DNA from: a virus
Direction: 5' to 3' (one strand)
DNA length: 24,425 nucleotides
IMG/VR virus record: IMGVR_UViG_3300010354_000632
Coordinates: 1 to 24,425 of that record
The position numbers and the translations under genes were made by a program. The first letter of the stretch is position 1, and each line of letters opens with the position of its first letter. Positions 7,171-14,922 of this stretch are shown here, piece by piece. The notes beneath the pieces are model-generated. The model was given only the letters and a program-made list of their open reading frames with translations, ran no database searches and was not told where the DNA came from.

Positions 7171-7908
7171 ATGAAAGATGCAATATTTGATATTGTGCGA
7201 CACACAGCCAGCCTAGGTTTCTTTGACCTAGCTAAGGTAACTGGCTCGACTCAAGGCACAGAAATCTGGACCATAGACGAAAAGAAAACTGTGGTGTTGG
7301 ATGCAAAACTAAAAAATCCCAGTGCTGACCTAATCGGAGAAGTGGGCTTTGGTAATCTTAGTTTTCTAAATGGTATTAGTAGTTTATACAACAAAGAAGG
7401 ATCCGATGTAGTAATTCTTAGCACTACAAAAAATGGAGTAGTTATACCTGACTATATTCAATTCAAAGACAACGATGGCAACAGCGACAAATATAGGTTA
7501 ATGAGCAAAGAAGTCATCGACGAACAGCTACAACAAAGCACCTTCAAAGGTGTCAAGTGGGACGTTGAATTTGAGCCCAGCAAATCTAAGGTAAGTGAAA
7601 TGAGTGCCAAGGCAGGAATTTATGCTGCCATCGAACCTACTTTTTCTGTCAAGACTGAAAACGGTAATCTAATCTTTATCTTTGGCAGCGACACTGCTGG
7701 TAGCCATTTCGGTCGAATGACTTTTGCTAACAATGTTAGCGGTAACATCAATGAAGGCTATGCTTGGCCTATTGACAAATTCTTGTCTATTATCAAACTT
7801 GGTATGAATGCAGACTGTACAGTTAAATTTAGCAAGACTGTCTGTATGATCACCATTGACAGTGGCATTGGAGTATACGATTATATCCTTCCTGGACATA
7901 CGAGATAA
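7171..7908 (+). CDS. 45: Sliding clamp, DNA polymerase processivity factor (T4 gp45-like)
   Basis: The protein has 245 residues against 228 for T4 gp45. It follows the gp45 layout: an N-terminal FDIVRHTASLGFFDLAKVTG segment, a central FGNLSFLNGISSLY helix, and a C-terminal domain with FIFGSDTAGSHFGRMTFA, AWPIDKFLSIIKLG and the closing GVYDYILPGHTR. gp45 trimers ring the DNA, tether gp43 and, in T4, also activate late transcription. Placement right after the polymerase, with a separate perfect promoter and AGGAGA site, supports the call. No clamp-loader genes (gp44/62) are in this window. Its TAA overlaps the next ATG (TAATG). Confidence 0.92.
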   Translation: MKDAIFDIVRHTASLGFFDLAKVTGSTQGTEIWTIDEKKTVVLDAKLKNPSADLIGEVGFGNLSFLNGISSLYNKEGSDVVILSTTKNGVVIPDYIQFKDNDGNSDKYRLMSKEVIDEQLQQSTFKGVKWDVEFEPSKSKVSEMSAKAGIYAAIEPTFSVKTENGNLIFIFGSDTAGSHFGRMTFANNVSGNINEGYAWPIDKFLSIIKLGMNADCTVKFSKTVCMITIDSGIGVYDYILPGHTR

Positions 7909-8171
7909 TGGTCAAGAAAAGAATCATACTAAAAAATAACAGACCGAATGAAACAGTTAACGAATCCAAATTGGACAAAAACACTGTAAATTCTACAGCT
8001 AGAGACAATACTGGTTCAATTAACAATAAAGATCTAAACAATCTTATACGCGAACTACGTATCCAAAACGATTATCTCAGTAAGATTGATTGGAAGTTAT
8101 GGAAGATAATGAACATGGTATCAGCAGTCTGTGAAGAAAACGGCTATGATTTCAAAGAAACTAGAAGGTAA
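7908..8171 (+). CDS. Small phage protein with IDWKLW motif, copy 1
   Basis: The product has 87 residues and a TAATG overlap with the clamp gene. The N-terminal ~40 residues are basic and polar (VKKRIILKNNRP, then Asn/Thr/Ser-rich), likely disordered. The C-terminal half is helical, with LIRELRIQNDYLSKIDWKLW followed by KIMNMVSAVCEENGY. The heptad-like hydrophobic spacing suggests a coiled coil. The next gene repeats the motif (LLEAIDWKLWTFH), so the two look like tandem relatives. Function unknown. Proximity to the clamp suggests a replication-era product. Confidence 0.75.
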   Translation: MVKKRIILKNNRPNETVNESKLDKNTVNSTARDNTGSINNKDLNNLIRELRIQNDYLSKIDWKLWKIMNMVSAVCEENGYDFKETRR

Positions 8172-8187
8172 TTTAAAGGAGAATATT

Positions 8188-8415
8188 ATGGATAATGAAG
8201 AAGTTGTTAAAAGTCTCAAACGCATGGAAAGTCTACTAGAAGCTATAGATTGGAAACTATGGACTTTTCACCAAAAATTTATGGTTCAGACAAAATCGGA
8301 GTCAGTGGCATCTAACAACGATGTTGAGCTGGATAGCTTAATGTCAAAAGACACAGGCTCTGAGGCTAAAACAAAACTATCAGACAAATATCCCAGTGTT
8401 GAAAAATGGAGCTGA
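8188..8415 (+). CDS. Small phage protein with IDWKLW motif, copy 2
   Basis: The start ATG 8188 is chosen because AAAGGAGAA lies just upstream, giving 75 residues. An earlier in-frame ATG at 8131 lies inside the previous gene without a ribosome-binding site. The N-terminal helix VVKSLKRMESLLEAIDWKLW shares the RME/REL-x(n)-IDWKLW pattern with the preceding protein. The C-terminal 45 residues are polar and Ser/Asp/Lys-rich (VELDSLMSKDTGSEAKTKL), probably disordered. So the order helix-then-tail is the reverse of copy 1. There are no enzyme motifs. It is possibly a protein-interaction peptide, such as a coiled-coil adaptor. Confidence 0.7.
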   Translation: MDNEEVVKSLKRMESLLEAIDWKLWTFHQKFMVQTKSESVASNNDVELDSLMSKDTGSEAKTKLSDKYPSVEKWS

Positions 8416-8416
8416 T

Positions 8417-8791
8417 ATGAAAAAAATGATTTGGGTTACTTTTCAGAAAGAAGGTATTCACAAATATCCAGCAGCTCTAACAGACCCTAATCTAGCAACA
8501 GGAGGTGAGGATGATGTTTCGTTCTTGGGCTACCCGCATAGGCATATTTTTCATTTTCGTATTAGCATTGAAGTATTTCACGACGACCGCGATGTGGAAT
8601 TCATCCAATTCAAACGATTTTGTGAGCGTCTCCTGCACGAGGGGGTAGTTCAACATAACTTTAAGAGCTGCGAAATGATTGCCGATGACCTATATCTACA
8701 GATCACGCTACGATATCCCGGTAGAGAAATCTGGATTGAAGTCAGTGAAGATGGTGAAAATGGCTGTCATATTCAATATGGGAAAACATAA
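8417..8791 (+). CDS. QueD / 6-pyruvoyl-tetrahydropterin synthase-like protein (possibly inactive)
   Basis: ATG 8417 gives 124 residues, the size of QueD (about 120). The layout follows the T-fold of PTPS/QueD. FQKEGIHKYP (His15) corresponds to the F..AAHRLP strand and PHRHIFHFRISIEV (His41, His43) to the HGHSF zinc motif and its strand. DVEFIQFKRF matches the xxDFxxLK helix, SCEMIADDLYLQI matches the PTSExLAxWIW helix, and IEVSEDGENGCHIQY (Glu111) matches the final VxETxxxGxxY strand. The three zinc His and the terminal Glu can therefore be placed. The catalytic Cys between the His and HxH motifs and the Asp-His pair (LDHxxLN) cannot. It may be a divergent carboxy-tetrahydropterin synthase or a binding protein. 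Presence of FolE and QueE in the window supports the link. The alignment was made by eye. Confidence 0.5.
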   Translation: MKKMIWVTFQKEGIHKYPAALTDPNLATGGEDDVSFLGYPHRHIFHFRISIEVFHDDRDVEFIQFKRFCERLLHEGVVQHNFKSCEMIADDLYLQITLRYPGREIWIEVSEDGENGCHIQYGKT

Positions 8792-9159
8792 TGAGAACAA
8801 TGAACCAATATCAAAACCAAGTCAGTCGAGCAATGATTCATATCAACGACATCAAATACGACTTACTTAAAATTTCTGAAATCTATGATGGTATTCTTCA
8901 AGAAGGTCTTGGACACATGCCTGCAGATATGTTTCAGTCCTATCTCAGTGACCTTCGAGAGCAGGAATGGATACATAACTATGAGATCAATGAAATAACT
9001 CTGAAAGAACAGAGCTATACCTACGATGTCAGTGTGCAGATTACTCAGGATCGTACTCCTAAGAAATTAAAGATTCATGTGGGATTGTATAAAAGTCCAT
9101 GGCCGGAAGTGGCTCTTGCCAAAATGAAATATACTGGCAGCGGCTATGTCATTAAGTAA
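8791..9159 (+). CDS. Uncharacterised phage protein, 122 aa
   Basis: It begins in a TAATG overlap with the QueD-like gene. Residues 1-65 look helical (QVSRAMIHINDIKYDLLKIS, then MFQSYLSDLREQEWIHNYEI). Residues 65-122 alternate hydrophobic and polar as in a beta sheet (QSYTYDVSVQITQDRT, then KLKIHVGLYKSPWPE). No motif, signal peptide or membrane helix is visible. Its end overlaps the start of the DpdA-like gene by 14 bases, so it heads or belongs to that coupled operon. I do not recognise the family. Confidence 0.75.
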   Translation: MRTMNQYQNQVSRAMIHINDIKYDLLKISEIYDGILQEGLGHMPADMFQSYLSDLREQEWIHNYEINEITLKEQSYTYDVSVQITQDRTPKKLKIHVGLYKSPWPEVALAKMKYTGSGYVIK

Positions 9160-10690
9160 AAAAACAAGAATCGATCTTAAAACAAGAAATCATGACTATG
9201 CAATATTCTTGCCTAGCATAAGTGGTTTTTATCAGGATCAGGTCAGTCGACAACAAAACGAACCTTATTGGATTCCCAAGGATCGTATTCCCAAGGACTT
9301 TGAAAATGAAATTGAAGGTCTAAATTTTCTCAACAAAGAACAAGGCTATTTCTATTATCCCGATGCTCTTTACAGTGCTGGACATGCTCAGTTAAACATA
9401 GATAAGAGTTCTGTGCAAGAAAGCATGATACAGAATAGAGACCGCAAGAATACTTTCATACTAGGGGACAGTGGAGGATTCCAGATCGGAAAAGGCGTAA
9501 TTAACTTTGACTGGAAACGTTTTTGGGAAAAGCAAGGAGATGCCGGCTATGTAGGTACAGCAGATAAAACCCGTATGGCCATACTTAACTGGTTGGAATT
9601 TACCGCTGACTACAGCATGGTATTAGATATTCCCACATGGGCTGCTGCTCCAATCAATCAAGAACGAACTGGACTCAAAGACTTCAGAGACTGCTTAGAT
9701 GGCACACTGTTTAACAATGATTTCTTTTTGAAACATCGTCAAGGTAAGACCAAGTTCTTAAACGTTCTACAAGGTGGTAACAATGTAGACGCTGAGATTT
9801 GGTATGAAGCAGTCAAACACTATCCCTTTGAAGGCTGGGCCTTTGGTGGTAATAACATGAAGGACGTGGATCTAATGCTGCGTCGGTTGATTAAACTGCG
9901 TGATGAAAAGCTGCTAGAACCTGGTAGAGATGTCATACACTTCCTTGGTACTAGCAAGCTGGAACTAGCAGTAATACTAACAGCCATACAGCGTAACATT
10001 AGACAGTACATTAATCCTGACATGAAAATTACCTTTGACTGTGCCAGCCCTTTCTTGGCCACTGCCTATGGACAGATCTATACTCAACATGTACACCTGA
10101 ATGATAGATTCAGTTACATCATGGACAAGGCTGTAGACAATAGACTATTATCTGGTTCTACATTGCCTTTCCCATGGTCTAGCCCCATTGGTGAACGTAT
10201 TACAATGGGCGATATCTGTTGGTATCAACCTGGACAGCTCAACAAGAATGGTAAAGAAAGTAAAACCAGTTGGGATAGCTTTAGCTATGCTATCATGATG
10301 GCCCATAATGTTTACCAACATATCGAAAGTGTACAACGAGCCAATGCTCTAACTGACACTGCTTATAAGTTAAAACAGCCAGATCCTACTAGGTGGCAAA
10401 AGCAAAAAGGCAAAAGTCTTGAGATTGACAATTGGGTTCCACGTAATGTATTATATGGTGTGGAACTTGTCAATCAAGTTTTTACCAGTCAGACTCCGTA
10501 TACTCTCTTGGATAATTGTCAAGCACTGTTGGCAGATTTGAACAGTAAAAAGACACTAAAAACCACTGCGGAAACCTGGCAGCAAAATTTCACAAAGACT
10601 GATAAAGGTAATAACAATGATGCTGAAGCAGCAGATAGTTGGGACATTGATCAAGCAGAAGAATTGTTGGAGGAATTAAGAAGTGCCTAG
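9146..10690 (+). CDS. dpdA: DpdA-like DNA guanine transglycosylase (TGT superfamily)
   Basis: The 514-residue protein carries the tRNA-guanine transglycosylase barrel signatures. ILGDSGGFQ (Asp108) forms the base-binding pocket, MVLDIPTW holds Asp161, and NVLQGG (208-211) and WAFGG are the LQGG and GG loops. HFLG lies at 265-268, and FDCASPFLAT (Asp298) is where TGTs carry the nucleophilic Asp in FDxxxPxR. The C-terminal zinc Cys cluster of queuine tRNA TGTs is not visible. That, the length and the phage context match DpdA, which exchanges guanine in DNA for preQ0 or another 7-deazaguanine. Neighbouring FolE, QueD-like and QueE could supply precursor. Residues ~470-514 form an Asn/Asp/Glu-rich tail. 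It overlaps both neighbours, indicating one operon. Modified DNA of this type resists many restriction enzymes. Confidence 0.85.
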   Translation: MSLSKKTRIDLKTRNHDYAIFLPSISGFYQDQVSRQQNEPYWIPKDRIPKDFENEIEGLNFLNKEQGYFYYPDALYSAGHAQLNIDKSSVQESMIQNRDRKNTFILGDSGGFQIGKGVINFDWKRFWEKQGDAGYVGTADKTRMAILNWLEFTADYSMVLDIPTWAAAPINQERTGLKDFRDCLDGTLFNNDFFLKHRQGKTKFLNVLQGGNNVDAEIWYEAVKHYPFEGWAFGGNNMKDVDLMLRRLIKLRDEKLLEPGRDVIHFLGTSKLELAVILTAIQRNIRQYINPDMKITFDCASPFLATAYGQIYTQHVHLNDRFSYIMDKAVDNRLLSGSTLPFPWSSPIGERITMGDICWYQPGQLNKNGKESKTSWDSFSYAIMMAHNVYQHIESVQRANALTDTAYKLKQPDPTRWQKQKGKSLEIDNWVPRNVLYGVELVNQVFTSQTPYTLLDNCQALLADLNSKKTLKTTAETWQQNFTKTDKGNNNDAEAADSWDIDQAEELLEELRSA

Positions 10691-11525
10691 AGCAGTGGTT
10701 ATTGGTTTGGGTATGGGTGTTCAGTATGTGTCATGGTTCAAAAAGTTAGGTTATACAGTTATAACCGTTGATGCCGACGCTAGTAAAAATCCTGACCATA
10801 CTGACTTTGAATTTTTATACGACGATTGGTACAGACAAGATATCATTTATATCGGTACTCCAAACTATACACACGAGTCTATTGCTAGGCAGGTCGCCAG
10901 TCATGCACGACTATTACTGATTGAAAAACCAGGTTTTAAGAACTACACCAATTGGATGCGTTTCGTTAATGACCATCATCGAACACGAGTCATGATGGTC
11001 AAGAACAATCAGTACAGACCTGAGGTTGAATTATGGCGTGATATGGCTGAACGTAGCGATAGAGTAAACGTATGTTGGGAACGACAACAGGGTATACCCG
11101 CAAGCACATGGTTTACTAATCCAAAACAAAGTTATGGTGGAGTAAGTAGAGACCTAATGCCACACATGCTTAGTTATTATACTAACTTGACATGCTATGA
11201 TTATGGCACTAAAATACACAGTAGAAAAGAAGACTTAGTAGGAGTAGGAATTGATACTTACTGTGTCATGGAATTCGTTGCTGCTAATGATAAAAAAACT
11301 GCGTGGACACTGGTGACTAATTGGCAGACTGATGAATATGATAGTGCTTGTATAGAATTTATCATCGATGGACACAGTCATATCTATGACCTCGGTACCT
11401 TATGTCCTGCTGAACCTTATTTAGATATGATTACAACTGCGACCAATAACATCGACAACAATGATTTTTGGAATAGCCAATATGATCAAGATGTATGGAT
11501 TCATAAACAAATAGGACTGTTATGA
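10683..11525 (+). CDS. Gfo/Idh/MocA-family NAD(P)-dependent oxidoreductase
   Basis: It starts at GTG 10683 with GGAGGAATT 7 bases upstream, overlapping the dpdA stop. The 280-residue protein opens with a Rossmann strand VVIGLGMGVQY. IIYIGTPNYTHE (~54-65) and LLLIEKPGFKNY (EKP at 81-83) are the family's dinucleotide and catalytic lysine motifs. YGGVSRDLMPHML (Asp157, His161) matches the GGxxxDxxxHxxD catalytic segment. Members oxidise or reduce sugars, inositols and sugar nucleotides. It is somewhat short (family about 330-370), so the C-terminal sheet is trimmed. Being coupled to dpdA and followed by a dehydrogenase and a glycosyltransferase, it may prepare a sugar or side chain for the modified base. 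The substrate is unknown. Confidence 0.82.
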   Translation: MPRAVVIGLGMGVQYVSWFKKLGYTVITVDADASKNPDHTDFEFLYDDWYRQDIIYIGTPNYTHESIARQVASHARLLLIEKPGFKNYTNWMRFVNDHHRTRVMMVKNNQYRPEVELWRDMAERSDRVNVCWERQQGIPASTWFTNPKQSYGGVSRDLMPHMLSYYTNLTCYDYGTKIHSRKEDLVGVGIDTYCVMEFVAANDKKTAWTLVTNWQTDEYDSACIEFIIDGHSHIYDLGTLCPAEPYLDMITTATNNIDNNDFWNSQYDQDVWIHKQIGLL

Positions 11526-12442
11526 AAACAAAAATATTGGCTACACAAGGGCAGGGATATTTTTATGAAACAGAATACAACTGCCCAGAAAGATTTGATC
11601 AAGGTATCATTGTAAAAAATATAATGACTGGCGTTTGTACCAGTGACATTGCCATGATGCGGGGAAATTTCGGTCCATTGCCACTAGATATGCAGGGGCA
11701 CGAAGGTCTAGGCAAAGTTATTAGTGTTGGTAGTGATGTTAGAACTGAAGTTACAGTCGGTGATTATGTTGCTACTAGGGGTGAACCTGCTTATGCTGAT
11801 TACTATCCAGTTCGTGAAGGCGAGTTTGTGGTTGTCCCAGAAGCAAATCCACGCTACATCATTGAACCAGTGGCCTGCGGTATCAACATTGTTGAAGGTG
11901 ATATCGCTGAAATAGAAGGAAGAAGTTATGCTAACGACCATGCCAAACTGTTAATTATTGGCAGTGGATTTTTATCCTACGTAGCATATAAAACACTCAA
12001 GCTACATCAAACGGAATACCATATTGACGTAGTAGGTCGCAGTAACAGGGACATTTGGCTACAAGATAATGTTGAACTTAAAAGTTGCCCTAGTAGTGGT
12101 TATGAAATCGTCATAGTGCTAAATGACAATCATAGTTTTTTAGAACTTCCTGAACTAATTAATGACAATGGTCTAGTTATTGATGCTGTTGGTCGCAGCA
12201 TCAGTAAAAAGGAAAGCGAAAACCTATTATGGCGTGCTGTTACTACAAGTAGACCAAGTCCGCGTCGCCCATTCTTCTTAGACTGTATGGAGCAAGGGGT
12301 AGCCTGGATTAAAAGTGGTAAACTCGATATTGATAAATTTTGGTCGAGAAGTTATAATAGAACAACTGAATGGCAACATGCGTTTCAAGATGGCATGAAT
12401 AGACCACCAGGTTATAGTAGAGGATATATTGTATGGCCATAG
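11522..12442 (+). CDS. Zinc-type medium-chain alcohol dehydrogenase-like protein
   Basis: ATG 11522 overlaps the previous stop (ATGA). The 306 residues contain MTGVCTSDIAMMRG (Cys39, Asp42), MQGHEGLGKVISVGSDV (His60, Glu61), VGDYVA and IEPVACGIN (Glu115, Cys119). These are the catalytic zinc and GHE landmarks of medium-chain dehydrogenases. LLIIGSGFLSYVAYKTL (~145-160) is a Rossmann nucleotide loop. The four-Cys structural zinc lobe is absent and the overall length is shorter than usual (about 350). The nearest familiar relatives are threonine/sorbitol or glucose dehydrogenase-type enzymes. It likely acts with the preceding MocA-type enzyme on one pathway intermediate. The substrate is not deducible. 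Confidence 0.8.
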   Translation: MKTKILATQGQGYFYETEYNCPERFDQGIIVKNIMTGVCTSDIAMMRGNFGPLPLDMQGHEGLGKVISVGSDVRTEVTVGDYVATRGEPAYADYYPVREGEFVVVPEANPRYIIEPVACGINIVEGDIAEIEGRSYANDHAKLLIIGSGFLSYVAYKTLKLHQTEYHIDVVGRSNRDIWLQDNVELKSCPSSGYEIVIVLNDNHSFLELPELINDNGLVIDAVGRSISKKESENLLWRAVTTSRPSPRRPFFLDCMEQGVAWIKSGKLDIDKFWSRSYNRTTEWQHAFQDGMNRPPGYSRGYIVWP

Positions 12443-12936
12443 ACACAGAAGGTAGACAGCAGGTAGATTACTTTATTGGTACGGAAGTTGAACATACACC
12501 AATGAAAGGTGAACGCACACTGTTTGTAGTTGGCATAAAGCCTGTAGACGAAATTGTCAGTCGAGTCGACAATCTACGTCATATATACCTAGGTACCAGC
12601 CAATGCTTCAACCCTGTAGGTCTAGACGACTGGCGTGCCTGGAGTAAGATGATCAATGATCTACTAGACCTTGATTATTGGGTTACCCTTGACTTTGATG
12701 TAAAGTACGCCAATGAAATTCATGAAATGGCATTTACAGAAAGTGCAAGATTCATTCCCATGATCAGTGTTAAACTTCCCTACATTAAGTTGTACAACTA
12801 TAACGCTGTATTAAAGATTGATGACACTACTTGGGGTGATTCTAACCCTGGAGTATGGTGCCATTACCTACATGATCTTATGGACCGTCGTGTCTATACG
12901 GATTGGAAAGACTATGTTGGAGACACTCCTCTATGA
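12433..12936 (+). CDS. Unknown protein in the dpdA cassette, 167 aa, Asp/Trp/His-rich
   Basis: ATG 12433 overlaps the dehydrogenase end by 10 bases, with AGAGGA upstream. The protein appears alpha/beta: YFIGTEVEHTPMKGERTLFV, then NLRHIYLGTSQCFNP, then LLDLDYWVTLDFDVKYANEI, then RFIPMISVKLPYIKLYNYNA, and finally GVWCHYLHDLMDRR. Regular beta strands followed by helices suggest a small TIM-like or Rossmann-like enzyme. Conserved-looking candidates for catalysis include Glu/His in TEVEHT, the LDFD pair and the C-terminal WCHYLHD. I recognise no family. Its position in a tightly coupled set of enzymes argues that it is an enzyme or subunit of the same modification pathway. Confidence 0.8.
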   Translation: MAIDTEGRQQVDYFIGTEVEHTPMKGERTLFVVGIKPVDEIVSRVDNLRHIYLGTSQCFNPVGLDDWRAWSKMINDLLDLDYWVTLDFDVKYANEIHEMAFTESARFIPMISVKLPYIKLYNYNAVLKIDDTTWGDSNPGVWCHYLHDLMDRRVYTDWKDYVGDTPL

Positions 12937-14039
12937 GTCGAATATTTTTAGTTGACTTAGAAAGCGTTGAAACACGCTACACTTCACAATGGAAGAAACA
13001 TGTACCCGAAATTCTTAAAAGACAAGGACATAATGTTCACGTCATCTCTGGTCCTGAGGATATTCCTAGTGCCACTACTCCTGGTGCTTTTCTTAATTTT
13101 GGCGGCACCAATATATACAAGTCTAGTCAGGTCGAACAGTTTAGCAGGCTTTTTTGTGAGGGAGCCGTTAAACCTGGCAACCATTTTGTTTTTACTGATG
13201 CTTGGCACCCAGGCATCATAAACTTAAAATACATGAGTGAGCTGTTAAAGACACCAGTAAAGATTCATGCACTATGGCATGCTGGTAGTTATGATCCCCA
13301 TGACTTTTTAGGTCGTCTAATCGGAGATGATCCTTGGGTTAGACATGCAGAAAAAGCATTCTTCCACGCCGTTGACTATAATTACTTTGCCACAGACTTT
13401 CATATTAAAATGTTCATGCAAAATCTTCTCAATGACAACCATGTTTTAGAAAATCCATGGTTCGAGGAAGACCTTGAAGAAGTTCTTAATGGCAAGTTTG
13501 ATAAAATTGTTCGTACAGGATGGCCTATGGAATATATGCCACAGACGCTACAGCCTTATATGAATATGGTCAAGCGTGACCTAATTTTATTCCCACATCG
13601 CATAGCACCAGAGAAGCAGGTTGAAATTTTTAGAGATCTTAAAGAACATCTGCCACAATATGAATTTGTGGTCTGTCAGGATCATGCCTTGACTAAAAAT
13701 GAATATCATAATCTACTAGGAGAATCCAAGATAGTATTCAGTGCTAATCTACAAGAAACTCTAGGTATCAGTTGCTATGAAGGTGCTTTGGTAGATAGTA
13801 TTCCAATGGTGCCAGACAGACTGAGCTATAGTGAAATGTACTACGAAGGTTTTAAGTATCCAAGTAATTGGACCGAAAATTGGGAAAGCTATCAAAGACA
13901 TAGACAAGAACTCTGTCATCATATCATAGTCACTATGACGCATTATGAAAAACGAATACCTCAGCTGAAAAAACAGACCAAAGATCTCGGAGAAGTATTT
14001 TTTAGTGCAGATTCTTTACTTAGTAATTTAAATGTATAA
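12933..14039 (+). CDS. GT-B fold glycosyltransferase
   Basis: ATG 12933 (ATGA overlap with the previous stop) gives 368 residues. The N-terminal half has alternating strands and helices (SRIFLVDLESVETRY, then HNVHVISGPEDIP, then AFLNFGGTNIY). The C-terminal half has the family 4-type donor-binding layout. LILFPHRIAPEKQVEIFRDL corresponds to the 'GRlxxeKg' strand, and YEFVVCQDH and LLGESKIVFSANLQETLGIS precede the ETxGxxxxEA-type motif, present here as ETLGISCYEGAL. VPDRLSYSEMY follows. It should transfer a sugar from a nucleotide sugar. The acceptor is unknown: a modified DNA base is attractive given dpdA nearby, but a protein or cell-surface glycan is possible. There is no signal peptide or membrane helix, so it is cytoplasmic. 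Confidence 0.8.
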   Translation: MSRIFLVDLESVETRYTSQWKKHVPEILKRQGHNVHVISGPEDIPSATTPGAFLNFGGTNIYKSSQVEQFSRLFCEGAVKPGNHFVFTDAWHPGIINLKYMSELLKTPVKIHALWHAGSYDPHDFLGRLIGDDPWVRHAEKAFFHAVDYNYFATDFHIKMFMQNLLNDNHVLENPWFEEDLEEVLNGKFDKIVRTGWPMEYMPQTLQPYMNMVKRDLILFPHRIAPEKQVEIFRDLKEHLPQYEFVVCQDHALTKNEYHNLLGESKIVFSANLQETLGISCYEGALVDSIPMVPDRLSYSEMYYEGFKYPSNWTENWESYQRHRQELCHHIIVTMTHYEKRIPQLKKQTKDLGEVFFSADSLLSNLNV

Positions 14040-14922
14040 AATACCTTTACGTTATAATAATTTTTGGCAGGACACTGGAACCGGAGTCAACTATAAGATT
14101 GACCTTAAAGGCTGCAATCGTCGGCCAGGAACTTACCTAGACGAAGTCTGTGCCAATGCCGAACTAATTAGAAGCATGACCAATGATCCAATACATATCA
14201 TGTACAGCGGAGGAATTGACAGTGAATTTATGCTGCGTGCTTTTATGAAATTGGGTATCAATGTGCGACCTGTATTTATAAGATTGATGCCTGACTACAA
14301 TGATTATGACTATCGATTTGTAATGGAACTTAACAAGAGTCGTAACATTCAAATAAAGATATATGACATCAACTTCGACGATTTCGTACATTCTGGAAAG
14401 TTTGCTGAAATTGCTGAGAAACTTGATTGTCATGTTCATCAATATCCGGCATTATTTCATACTGCACTTCAGCTTGATGGAGTTGTACTAATCGGAGACT
14501 ATGAACCACATTTCGTTGTTCACGATAAGGTATGGAGATTTGATGAATACGAAAGCCAATCTTGTCTCAATAGATTTTATAAGGTTTATGGGGTTGATGG
14601 TACTCCAGCTTTTTTAAATTACACACCCGAGACACTGCTCTCTTTCATGAATGAAGAAGTTATCATTGACCTAATTCAAGGAAAGTATGATAAAATTTTT
14701 GGTTCTAATGCTGTCAAGCCTAAAATTTATCACAAGTATTTTGATCTTCAGCAAAGAGTAAAAAAAGACGGTTATGAAAAAATTAGAGAATCCGAAATTT
14801 ATCAACATCCTGATATTCAAAACTTTAAAAAATTTAGAACCAGCTACACATTACCCGGAAACGGAATCTATAGATTAGACCATGTTAAAATAAGAGAAAT
14901 CTTAGAAAAGGAAATAAAATGA
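14032..14922 (+). CDS. PP-loop ATPase (asparagine synthase / QueC-like fold)
   Basis: The 296-residue protein has IHIMYSGGIDSEFMLRAF (SGGIDS at 59-64), the pyrophosphate-binding PP-loop of N-type ATP pyrophosphatases such as asparagine synthase, QueC, NadE and sugar amidotransferases. VRPVFIRLMPDYNDYD follows as the second strand with a loop, and then a strand-helix pattern consistent with the HUP fold. The QueC-specific zinc cluster (C-x8-C-x2-C-x2-C near the C-terminus) is not visible, so I do not call it QueC. Such enzymes adenylate a carboxylate or carbonyl and then amidate or thiolate it. It overlaps the glycosyltransferase stop and the next gene start, so it ends the coupled cassette behind dpdA. 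It may amidate a carboxy-deazaguanine or a sugar. Confidence 0.8.
   Translation: MYKIPLRYNNFWQDTGTGVNYKIDLKGCNRRPGTYLDEVCANAELIRSMTNDPIHIMYSGGIDSEFMLRAFMKLGINVRPVFIRLMPDYNDYDYRFVMELNKSRNIQIKIYDINFDDFVHSGKFAEIAEKLDCHVHQYPALFHTALQLDGVVLIGDYEPHFVVHDKVWRFDEYESQSCLNRFYKVYGVDGTPAFLNYTPETLLSFMNEEVIIDLIQGKYDKIFGSNAVKPKIYHKYFDLQQRVKKDGYEKIRESEIYQHPDIQNFKKFRTSYTLPGNGIYRLDHVKIREILEKEIK

Noticed and set aside
14032-14922. Calling the PP-loop protein QueC
   Set aside because: It has the SGGIDS loop but no visible QueC zinc cluster, so only the superfamily is assigned.
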